From: Actinomycetales bacterium | GTDB taxonomy: Bacteria; Actinomycetota; Actinomycetes; Mycobacteriales; Mycobacteriaceae | DNA: 5,497 bases | Assembly (NCBI GenBank): GCA_012841845.1 | Contig: DUTZ01000198.1 | Span: 1-5,497, forward strand | Reading direction: 5' to 3' | Shown: positions 1 to 5,176 of the stretch, one piece after another | How positions within the stretch are numbered: position 1 is the stretch's first letter | How the letters are laid out: each line of letters starts with the position of its first letter | Position numbers and translations under genes: made by a program | Notes under the pieces: generated by a model | The model's input: only the letters and a program-made list of their open reading frames with translations | What the model was told of the DNA's origin: nothing | Databases searched by the model: none

Positions 1-1
1 C

Positions 2-103
2 GTCGCCGGCGCGCTCGTCGCCGCGCCGACCGCCGCCGCGACCGATCCGACCACGCGCCCGCAGCAGCCGGTGACCTACACGATGGAGGCGGGCGGGGGC
101 TGA
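2..103 (+). CDS. C-terminal end of an unidentified protein (5' end outside window)
   Basis: An open frame runs from the window edge to a TGA at 101-103 and gives 33 residues, starting VAGALVAAPTAAATDPTTRP and ending VTYTMEAGGG. The composition is rich in Ala, Thr, Pro and Gly, like the disordered tail of an actinobacterial protein. No domain can be recognised in this fragment. In its favour, the frame stays open with G/C-rich third positions and stops 19 bases before the next start. Against it, the piece is very short and this GC content leaves frames open by chance. The function cannot be inferred. Confidence 0.4.
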   Translation, partial: VAGALVAAPTAAATDPTTRPQQPVTYTMEAGGG

Positions 104-109
104 CGCGCC

Positions 110-122
110 TACGCTGGGGGCC
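110..122 (+). promoter_or_regulatory. Candidate leaderless -10 element for the DUF1992 gene
   Basis: TACGCT at 110-115 fits the actinobacterial -10 pattern TANNNT. Seven bases (GGGGGCC) separate it from the GTG at 123, so transcription would begin at or next to the start codon. The G-run at 116-120 ends only two bases before the GTG, too close for a normal ribosome binding site. No good -35 is seen 16-19 bases upstream. The same block occurs before mftR in the same position relative to its start codon, which strengthens the call. Confidence 0.5.
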
Positions 123-656
123 GTGACCGAGCGCAAGCCCGCGGGCGTGCCGTTCGAGACGTGGGTCGAGCGGCAGATCCGGCTCGCCCAGGAGGCCGGC
201 GCGTTCGACGACCTGCCCGGCTACGGCAAGCCGATCCCCGATCACGGCGACGACCCGGACTGGTGGCTGCGCTCGTACCTCGACCGCGAGGGACTCTCCG
301 CCGAGGCGCTGCTGCCCGAGTCGCTGCAGTTGCGGCGCGAGATCGAGCGCCTGCCCGCCGCGGTGGACGCCGCGCACGACGAGGCCGAGGTGCGCGAGCT
401 CGTCCGCGCGCTCAACGTGCGGATCGCAGAGTGGATCCGGCTGCCGAGCGGGCCGATGCTCCCGATCCACACCGTCGACGTCGGGGAGATGGTCGAGCGG
501 TGGCGCGCGGGACGGCCCGCGGCGTCCGGCGGCGACGGCACGCCCTCGCCGTCGTCGCTCTCCACCCCGCCCCGGGCCCTACGCCGGGCCTCCCATCGGG
601 CCCCTCGACGGCGCGACGGGATCCTGGCACGCCTCCGGCGGGTCCTGTCGCGCTGA
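123..656 (+). CDS. DUF1992 family protein (DnaJ subfamily C member 28 conserved domain)
   Basis: This is a 177-residue protein starting with GTG. Residues about 10-75 carry the DUF1992 signature: an amphipathic helix (FETWVERQIRLAQEAGAFDD), then LPGYGKPIP at 31-39 and DPDWWLRSYLDREGL at 44-58. A second helical stretch at 60-105 (RREIERLPAAVDAAHDEAEV) completes the domain. The family takes its name from DNAJC28, but there is no J domain here, and its bacterial function is unknown as far as I know. Residues 130-177 form a low-complexity Ser/Pro then Arg-rich tail (RALRRASHRAPRRRDG) that could contact nucleic acid or membrane; that is a guess. The gene converges on mftR and is probably not part of the mycofactocin operon. 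The GTG is favoured because the domain begins just after it and a leaderless promoter precedes it. Confidence 0.85.
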   Translation: MTERKPAGVPFETWVERQIRLAQEAGAFDDLPGYGKPIPDHGDDPDWWLRSYLDREGLSAEALLPESLQLRREIERLPAAVDAAHDEAEVRELVRALNVRIAEWIRLPSGPMLPIHTVDVGEMVERWRAGRPAASGGDGTPSPSSLSTPPRALRRASHRAPRRRDGILARLRRVLSR

Positions 657-669
657 CCGGGTCCGGTCA
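654..669. terminator. Palindrome spanning both convergent stop codons; weak bidirectional terminator candidate
   Basis: TGACCGGGTCCGGTCA at 654-669 is an inverted repeat. Stem 654-659 pairs with 664-669 around a four-base loop. Its two ends are the stop codons of the flanking genes: TGA of the DUF1992 gene at 654-656, and TCA at 667-669, the mftR stop read on the other strand. Being symmetrical, it would form in transcripts from either side. There is no T-run on either strand, so classical intrinsic termination is doubtful. It could instead cap the 3' ends of the mRNAs. Confidence 0.35.
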
Positions 670-1263
670 CGCCAGGATTCCGGTGCCCTCCCGCAGCAGC
701 TCGTGCAGGCGCGCCTGCGAGGCCCCGGGCTCGTCCACCCAGATCCGGTACGCGGCCAGCGCGATGCCGAGCGCGGCATGGGCGACGGCGTCCGGGACGA
801 GGTCGCGCTCGCTCTCGCCGCGGCGGCGGGCCACGAACTCGGCGACCGCGCCGCGCCAGTCCGCGTACATCAGCGTGGAGTGCGCCTGCAGCTCGTCCAC
901 GCTGAGCAGCAGGCGCATGCGGCCGCGGTGCACCTCGGTCTCCGAGTCGGGGAAGGTGTTGAAGGCGACGAGCGCGTCGGCCAGCGCCTCGCGCAGCGGT
1001 GTCGCGGCCGGGATCGCGGCGAGGTACCGGCGCATGCCGTCGATCTGGTCGTCGAACTCGCCCCACGCGATCGCGGCCTTGCCGGGGAAGTAGCGGAACA
1101 ACGTGCGCCGCGAGATCCGGGCCGCCGCGGCGATCTGGTCGACGCTCGTGTCCTCGTACCCGTGCTCGGAGAACAGCGCGAGCGCCACGGAGACGATCGA
1201 GGTCCGCGACGTGGCCGGGCGACGGCCCGGTACGCCGCCCCCGGCGATCTGCGCGACACCCAT
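667..1263 (-). CDS. mftR: MftR, TetR-family regulator of the mycofactocin operon
   Basis: This 198-residue protein, usual TetR length, is transcribed away from mftA. After a basic N-terminal segment (PGRRPATSRTS, 12-22) comes the TetR DNA-binding domain at about 20-66. It includes ALALFSEHGYEDTSVDQIA and the recognition-helix region ISRRTLFRYFPGK at 50-62, a strong TetR signature. Residues 85-198 are the helical ligand and dimerisation domain. MftR in mycobacteria represses the mft genes and is released by long-chain acyl-CoA; a similar role here rests on synteny plus the fold. The ATG at 1263 was chosen because upstream codons in frame encode an atypical sequence and overlap mftA antisense, and because a TACGCT -10 lies seven bases before it. 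The palindrome at 1297-1311 falls at about -34 to -48 from this start, so autoregulation is likely (inference). The 3' end converges on the DUF1992 gene. Confidence 0.9.
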   Translation of the reverse strand: MGVAQIAGGGVPGRRPATSRTSIVSVALALFSEHGYEDTSVDQIAAAARISRRTLFRYFPGKAAIAWGEFDDQIDGMRRYLAAIPAATPLREALADALVAFNTFPDSETEVHRGRMRLLLSVDELQAHSTLMYADWRGAVAEFVARRRGESERDLVPDAVAHAALGIALAAYRIWVDEPGASQARLHELLREGTGILA

Positions 1264-1276
1264 GGACCCCAGCGTA
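1264..1276 (-). promoter_or_regulatory. Candidate leaderless -10 element of mftR
   Basis: On the minus strand TACGCT (1276-1271) is followed by GGGGTCC and then the mftR ATG (1263-1261). The seven-base gap between -10 and start codon is what a leaderless transcript needs. No separate ribosome binding site is seen at a normal distance; GGGG ends three bases before the ATG. The block matches the one before the DUF1992 gene at 14 of 16 positions, counted through the start codon. Confidence 0.5.
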
Positions 1277-1290
1277 AGGCAGGGGTAGGG

Positions 1291-1318
1291 TGCACATGGC
1301 ACCAAGTGCCAATATGAT
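1291..1318 (+). promoter_or_regulatory. Candidate promoter of the mftA operon
   Basis: A good -10, TATGAT, is at 1313-1318. TGCACA at 1291-1296 matches TTGACA at four of six bases and gives a 16-base spacer. Transcription would start around 1324-1326, leaving a leader of about 54 bases before mftA. This short AT-containing patch stands out in very GC-rich DNA. The -10 is the stronger half of the call; the -35 is weaker. Confidence 0.55.
1297..1311. promoter_or_regulatory. Inverted repeat, probable MftR operator
   Basis: TGGCAC CAA GTGCCA is a perfect 6-base inverted repeat with a 3-base centre. It lies between the candidate -35 (ends 1296) and -10 (starts 1313) of mftA. On the other strand it overlaps the -35 region of mftR. 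Length, symmetry and position suit a TetR-family dimer next to a divergently transcribed tetR gene. A second, overlapping inverted repeat, GGTGC (1289-1293) with GCACC (1299-1303), could extend the bound region. That MftR is the protein that binds is inferred from context. Confidence 0.55.
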
Positions 1319-1324
1319 GCAGGT

Positions 1325-1344
1325 CTCACCGCGACAGCGGTGGG
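1325..1344 (+). promoter_or_regulatory. Stem-loop at the 5' end of the predicted mftA leader
   Basis: CACCGC (1327-1332) pairs perfectly with GCGGTG (1337-1342) around the loop GACA. The pairs T1326-G1343 (wobble) and C1325-G1344 extend the stem to eight. It would begin at the predicted transcription start, where such a hairpin can protect mRNA. No T-run follows, so it is not an intrinsic terminator by itself. Confidence 0.35.
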
Positions 1345-1355
1345 GCACTCCCCAT
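1340..1355 (+). promoter_or_regulatory. Second leader stem-loop, overlapping and competing with the first
   Basis: TGGGG (1341-1345) pairs with CCCCA (1350-1354) around the loop CACT, with a possible G-T wobble pair outside. It shares bases 1340-1344 with the preceding hairpin, so the two cannot fully form together. It ends 11 bases before the mftA ribosome binding site at 1366-1371. A regulatory role is speculative; short GC stems arise easily by chance in this DNA. Confidence 0.25.
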
Positions 1356-1378
1356 GGGCGCCGACGAGAGGAATCGCT

Positions 1379-1465
1379 ATGGAGAACACGCAGAACACCG
1401 AGGTCGTGCTGGAGGAGGCCCTCATCGAGGAGGTCTCCATCGACGGCATGTGCGGGGTCTACTGA
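1379..1465 (+). CDS. mftA: MftA, mycofactocin precursor peptide
   Basis: This small gene encodes 28 residues: an acidic N-terminal part (MENTQNTEVVLEEALIEEVS) followed by the hallmark C-terminus IDGMCGVY at 21-28. In this family the last two residues, Val27 and Tyr28, become the cofactor. MftC oxidatively decarboxylates the Tyr and forms a C-C bond to the Val, then MftE removes the leader. The acidic helical stretch LEEALIEEVS is the likely recognition surface for MftB. GAGAGG at 1366-1371 is a good ribosome binding site, seven bases before the ATG, which settles the start. It is the first gene of the operon, with a single base between its stop and the mftB ATG. It is shorter than most annotation length cut-offs and easily missed. 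Identification is close to certain given the C-terminus and the flanking mftB and mftC. Confidence 0.97.
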   Translation: MENTQNTEVVLEEALIEEVSIDGMCGVY

Positions 1466-1466
1466 T

Positions 1467-1829
1467 ATGACCTCCGCAGCAGCGCCGGCCGGAGCCGGAG
1501 ACGAGCGGGCGGACACCGGGGCGACCGGGTCCGCCCCGTTCGACCTCGACTCCGGCTGGCGCCTGCACCCCGGAGTGGCCCTGCGCCCCGAGCCGTTCGG
1601 GGCGCTGCTCTACCACTTCCACACCCGCAAGCTCAGCTTTCTCAAGTCGCCGACCATCGTCGAGGTGGTCCGGACGCTCGCCGAGCACCCCACGGCCCGC
1701 GCCGCATGCGCCGCGGCCGGGGTGTCGATCGACGACCCGCACACGGCGCGCCTGTACCTGCACGCCCTCGGCCAGCTGGCGGACAGCCGGATGATCGAGC
1801 CCCGCGAGGGAGAGGACCCCACCTCATGA
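1467..1829 (+). CDS. mftB: MftB, mycofactocin precursor-binding chaperone (RRE/PqqD-like)
   Basis: This 120-residue protein has the MftB core at about 31-112: WRLHPGVALRPEPFGALLYH (31-50), FHTRKLSFLKSPTIVEVVRT (51-70), then a helical part to RMIEPREG. MftB is a small PqqD-like recognition element with no catalytic activity. It binds MftA and presents it to the radical SAM enzyme MftC. The YHFHTRKLSFL stretch is the most diagnostic piece. Residues 1-28 are a low-complexity Ala/Gly/Asp-rich extension (MTSAAAPAGAGDERADTGAT) unlikely to belong to the fold. The start is one base after the mftA stop, with GGGG at 1454-1457 in the mftA coding end as a weak ribosome site, so translational coupling is likely. 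Its TGA overlaps the mftC ATG (ATGA at 1826-1829). Confidence 0.95.
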   Translation: MTSAAAPAGAGDERADTGATGSAPFDLDSGWRLHPGVALRPEPFGALLYHFHTRKLSFLKSPTIVEVVRTLAEHPTARAACAAAGVSIDDPHTARLYLHALGQLADSRMIEPREGEDPTS

Positions 1830-3058
1830 CCAGCACGCTCCAGCCCCCCGCCACCCCGGCGCCCGTCGGCCGCCTCGTCGACCAGTTCGAGCGCGGGCTC
1901 GACGCGCCCATCTGCCTGACCTGGGAGCTCACCTACGCCTGCAACCTCGCCTGCGTGCACTGCCTGAGCTCGTCCGGCAGGCGCGACCCGCGCGAGCTGA
2001 GCACCGAGCAGTGCAAGGCGATCATCGACGAGCTGCAGAAGATGCAGGTCTTCTACGTGAACATCGGCGGCGGCGAGCCCACCGTGCGCCCGGACTTCTG
2101 GGAACTCGTGGACTACGCCACGAGCCACCAGGTGGGCGTCAAGTTCTCCACCAACGGCGTCCGGATCGACGAGCAGGTGGCGCAGCGCCTCGCCGCGAGC
2201 GACTACGTGGACGTGCAGATCTCCCTCGACGGCGCGACGGCCGAGGTCAACGACGCCGTCCGTGGCCCGGGTTCGTTCGACATGGCCGTGCGCGCGCTGG
2301 AGAACCTCAAGAACGCGGGGTTCACCGACGCCAAGATCTCGGTCGTGGTGACCCGCGAGAACGTCTCACAGCTCGACGAGTTCAAGGCCCTGGCCGACCG
2401 CTACGACGCCACCCTGCGCATCACCCGCCTGCGCCCGTCCGGCCGTGGCGCCGACGTGTGGGACGACCTGCACCCGCTGCCCGAGCAGCAGAAGGAGCTC
2501 TACGACTGGCTCGTGGCGCACGGCGAGAACGTGCTCACCGGCGACTCGTTCTTCCACCTCTCGGCCTTCGGCGAGGGGCAGGGCAGCCTGCCCGGCCTCA
2601 ACCTCTGCGGCGCGGGCCGCGTGGTGTGCCTCATCGACCCGATCGGCGACGTCTACGCCTGCCCGTTCGCCATCCACGAGCAGTTCCTCGCCGGCAACGT
2701 CGCCACCGACGGCGGCTTCGAGTCCGTGTGGCAGACCTCCGAGCTGTTCCGCGAACTCCGCGAGCCACAGTCGGCCGGCGCCTGCGCCTCGTGCAACCAC
2801 TACGACGCCTGTCGAGGCGGCTGCATGGCGGCCAAGTTCTTCACCGGCCTGCCCATGGACGGGCCCGACCCCGAGTGCGTCCAGGGGTACGGCGAGGGCC
2901 TACTCGCCGCCGAGCGGAGCATCCCCTCGCCGTCACAGGACCATTCCCGCCCCAAGGGCCTCGCCGCCCGCAAGCAGCCCACCGGCCCCGTGCCGCTGAC
3001 GCTCGTGACCACCCCGCCGCGCCGGCCCACCAGCCTGTGCGACGAGTCCCCGATCTGA
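1826..3058 (+). CDS. mftC: MftC, radical SAM/SPASM mycofactocin maturase
   Basis: This 410-residue protein carries the radical SAM motif CNLACVHC, with Cys39, Cys43 and Cys46 as ligands of the SAM-binding [4Fe-4S] cluster, and GGGEP at 81-85 for SAM contact. The partial TIM barrel covers about 30-240. A C-terminal SPASM domain supplies Cys261, Cys279, Cys320, Cys323, Cys329, Cys333 and Cys351, the usual seven-Cys spacing for two auxiliary clusters; Cys268 and Cys405 are extra. MftC acts on the MftA C-terminus in two SAM-dependent steps: oxidative decarboxylation of Tyr, then carbon-carbon coupling to Val. Residues 352-410 form a tail ending PRRPTSLCDESPI. CDESP-type ends are, from memory, characteristic of MftC and help separate it from other SPASM enzymes. 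The ATG overlaps the mftB stop and is preceded by AGAGGA at 1811-1816. Longer in-frame starts upstream would overlap mftB and add an Arg/Pro-rich, non-family sequence. Confidence 0.97.
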   Translation: MTSTLQPPATPAPVGRLVDQFERGLDAPICLTWELTYACNLACVHCLSSSGRRDPRELSTEQCKAIIDELQKMQVFYVNIGGGEPTVRPDFWELVDYATSHQVGVKFSTNGVRIDEQVAQRLAASDYVDVQISLDGATAEVNDAVRGPGSFDMAVRALENLKNAGFTDAKISVVVTRENVSQLDEFKALADRYDATLRITRLRPSGRGADVWDDLHPLPEQQKELYDWLVAHGENVLTGDSFFHLSAFGEGQGSLPGLNLCGAGRVVCLIDPIGDVYACPFAIHEQFLAGNVATDGGFESVWQTSELFRELREPQSAGACASCNHYDACRGGCMAAKFFTGLPMDGPDPECVQGYGEGLLAAERSIPSPSQDHSRPKGLAARKQPTGPVPLTLVTTPPRRPTSLCDESPI

Positions 3059-3075
3059 CACCCCAGAGGAGACCC

Positions 3076-4299
3076 ATGTCCCGCCTGACCAAGCTCGCCG
3101 AGGCCAACCCCTGGCGGCAGAACCCGTGGTTCGAGTCCGTGGCCGAGGCCCAGCGCCGTGCGCAGAAGCGCCTGCCCAAGAGCGTCTACATGGCGCTCGT
3201 TGCCGGTAGCGAGGCCGGCGTGACGATCGACGACAACACGGCCGCGTTCTCCGAACTGCAGCCCAAGCCGCACGTCATCGGCGCCAAGGCCGACCGCACC
3301 ATGGAGACCACCGTGATGGGCCAGCCCATCAGCATGCCGGTGATGATCTCGCCGACCGGCGTCCAGGCCGTGACCCCCGACGGCGAGGTGGACGTGGCCC
3401 GCGCGGCCGCCGCCCGCGGCACCGCCATGGGTCTGTCGAGCTTCGCCTCCAAGCCCATCGAGGAGGTCGTCGCGGCCAACCCGCAGACCTTCTTCCAGGT
3501 GTACTGGCTGGGCGGCAAGGAGAAGGTCCTCGAGCGGCTCGAGCGCGCCAAGGCCGCCGGCGCGTGCGGCGTCATCCTCACCACCGACTGGTCCTTCTCC
3601 ATGGGCCGCGACTGGGGTAGCCCGGAGATCCCGGAGAAGCTCGACGTCAAGTCCATGGTCAAGCTCGCCCCCGAGATCGCGGTGCGGCCCAAGTGGGCGA
3701 TGCAGTGGGCGAAGGACGTCGTGGAGAACAAGCGCTTCCCCGACCTCACCACCCCGAACCTCGTGGGCCAGGGCGAGCTCGGCCCCACGTTCTTCGGTGC
3801 CTACGGCGAGTGGATGGGCACCCCGCCCGCGACGTGGGACGACATCGCCTGGGTGGTCCAGAACTACGACGGCCCGGTCATGCTCAAGGGCATCACCCGG
3901 GTCGATGACGCCCGGAAGGCCGTCGACGCCGGCGTCGCCGCCATCTCCGTGTCCAACCACGGCGGCAACAACCTCGACGCCACCCCGGCCTCGATCCGCT
4001 GCCTCGCGCCGATCGTCGATGCGGTGGGCGACCGGGTCGAGGTGCTCATGGACGGCGGCGTGCGCCGCGGCTCCGACGTGGCCAAGGCGCTCGCGCTGGG
4101 CGCCCGCGCCGTGATGATCGGTCGCGCCTACCTGTGGGGCCTGGGCGCCAACGGCCAGGCCGGCGTGGAGAACGTGCTCGACGTGCTGCGCTCGGGCCTG
4201 GACTCGAGCCTCATCGGCCTGAGCAAGTCGTCGATCGCCGAGTTGAACCGCGACGACTACGTGATCCCCGACGACTTCATGCGCCACCTCGGCGCCTGA
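3076..4299 (+). CDS. mftD: MftD, FMN-dependent alpha-hydroxy-acid dehydrogenase-like oxidoreductase
   Basis: This 407-residue protein spans the FMN-dependent alpha-hydroxy acid dehydrogenase fold. Landmarks are ISPTGVQAVTPDGEVDVARA (91-110, FMN contact), the central LKGI with Lys271, SNHGGNNLD with the catalytic-type His295, and DGGVRRGSDVAKALALGA (326-343, phosphate binding). Older annotations call such genes L-lactate dehydrogenase (lldD). In the mycofactocin pathway MftD oxidatively deaminates the Val-Tyr-derived pyrrolidinone to the alpha-keto amide premycofactocin, which is redox active. The family position that is usually Arg in HGGRQ is Asn298 here, fitting an amine rather than a hydroxy-acid substrate. 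It lies 17 bases after mftC with the ribosome site AGAGGAG at 3065-3071. No signal peptide or membrane segment is seen, so it is cytoplasmic. Confidence 0.93.
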   Translation: MSRLTKLAEANPWRQNPWFESVAEAQRRAQKRLPKSVYMALVAGSEAGVTIDDNTAAFSELQPKPHVIGAKADRTMETTVMGQPISMPVMISPTGVQAVTPDGEVDVARAAAARGTAMGLSSFASKPIEEVVAANPQTFFQVYWLGGKEKVLERLERAKAAGACGVILTTDWSFSMGRDWGSPEIPEKLDVKSMVKLAPEIAVRPKWAMQWAKDVVENKRFPDLTTPNLVGQGELGPTFFGAYGEWMGTPPATWDDIAWVVQNYDGPVMLKGITRVDDARKAVDAGVAAISVSNHGGNNLDATPASIRCLAPIVDAVGDRVEVLMDGGVRRGSDVAKALALGARAVMIGRAYLWGLGANGQAGVENVLDVLRSGLDSSLIGLSKSSIAELNRDDYVIPDDFMRHLGA

Positions 4300-4334
4300 C
4301 CCGTACACCAGTAGAGAAAGAGGATCCCCACATC

Positions 4335-5150
4335 ATGGGAGATTTCGACGGCAAGGTCGTCTACATCACCGGCGTCGCCCGCGGCCAGGGCCGTAAGCAC
4401 GCCATCCGGTTCGCCCGCGAGGGCGCCAGGATCATCGGCATGGACCTGTGCGCCGCGCCGTCGGAGTACGTCAAGTACCCCACGACCACCGAGGACGACC
4501 TCGCGCAGACCATCGAGAAGGTCGAGGCCGAGGGCGGCGAGATTCTCGCCGAGATCGGCGACGTGCGCGACCTGGCGTTCCAGCAGGACCTCGTGTCCCG
4601 CGGCGTCGAGCGCTTCGGCGGCCGGCTCGACGTGGTGGTCGCCAACGCCGGCATCTGCAACTGGGGCAAGGTCTGGGAGATCGACGAGCAGCAGTGGCAG
4701 GACACGCTCGACATCAACCTCACCGGCTACTGGAAGACCCTCAAGGCCACGATCCCGCACATGCTCGAGGCCGGTAACGGCGGCTCGATCCTCCTCGTGA
4801 GCTCGGTGGCGGGCCTCAAGGCCATGCCGGTGCAGGCCCCGTACTCGGCGAGCAAGCACGGCGTGGTGGGCCTGGCGCAGACCGCGGCCAAGGAGCTCGG
4901 CGAGCACAACATCCGCGTCAACACCATCCACCCCTACGGCGTCCTCACGCCGATGGGCGGCGAGGACCCGGACGCGCTCGAGGTGTTCAACACCATGCCC
5001 CAGTTCCTGCCGCACTTCACGCCGATCCTCGGCATGGGCATGGCCAAGACGGACGACATCTCGGACTCGGTGCTCTTCCTGGCCTCCGACGCCGCGCGCA
5101 CGATCACGGCGTCGACGTTCCAGGTGGACATGGGCGCGATCCGCGTCTGA
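4335..5150 (+). CDS. Mycofactocin-coupled SDR-family NAD-dependent oxidoreductase
   Basis: This 271-residue classical-type short-chain dehydrogenase has the nucleotide motif TGVARGQG (12-19), Asp37 at the end of strand 2 (NAD preference), NAG at 104-106, and the tetrad Asn128, Ser157, Tyr170 and Lys174 (YSASK at 170-174). Between Asp37 and the DV pair at 76-77 there are 39 residues, against about 26 in ordinary SDRs. This insert of about 13 residues, around SEYVKYPTTTEDDL (43-56), is the mark of the mycofactocin-coupled SDR group. That group holds NAD so tightly that it needs mycofactocin as electron acceptor. Relatives are often named carveol dehydrogenase; the substrate here is unknown, probably an alcohol. 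It is 35 bases after mftD, with AAAGAGGA at 4317-4324 as ribosome site, inside the biosynthetic operon. The C-terminus TASTFQVDMGAIRV is complete. Confidence 0.92.
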   Translation: MGDFDGKVVYITGVARGQGRKHAIRFAREGARIIGMDLCAAPSEYVKYPTTTEDDLAQTIEKVEAEGGEILAEIGDVRDLAFQQDLVSRGVERFGGRLDVVVANAGICNWGKVWEIDEQQWQDTLDINLTGYWKTLKATIPHMLEAGNGGSILLVSSVAGLKAMPVQAPYSASKHGVVGLAQTAAKELGEHNIRVNTIHPYGVLTPMGGEDPDALEVFNTMPQFLPHFTPILGMGMAKTDDISDSVLFLASDAARTITASTFQVDMGAIRV

Positions 5151-5176
5151 CCGACCCGGATACCCAGGGGGCAGCA

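Noticed and set aside
1411..1433. Strong Shine-Dalgarno-like runs (GGAGGAGG and GAGGAGG) inside mftA
   Set aside because: They simply encode Glu-Glu pairs of the precursor, and no start codon at a suitable distance opens a credible gene.
1264..1449. Extending MftR upstream to an in-frame ATG at 1449
   Set aside because: The extra 62 residues are not TetR-like, would overlap mftA on the opposite strand and would run through the operator; a leaderless -10 supports the start at 1263.
1354..1470. An upstream ATG at 1354 giving a 38-codon frame overlapping mftA and ending in the mftB start
   Set aside because: No ribosome site precedes it, the product is Arg/Gly/His-rich with no family resemblance, and mftA itself has a strong site. 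A coupling role is possible but unsupported.
242..1516. A 424-codon open frame on the minus strand overlapping mftR and the DUF1992 gene
   Set aside because: It is a GC-driven shadow: its translation is Arg/Ala-rich and has no recognisable domain, while mftR in another frame has a clear TetR domain.
2800..4308. A 502-codon open frame on the minus strand opposite mftC and mftD
   Set aside because: The translation is a His/Gly/Asp/Val-rich antisense readout of mftD with no family signature; the plus strand codes for a full FMN-dependent enzyme.
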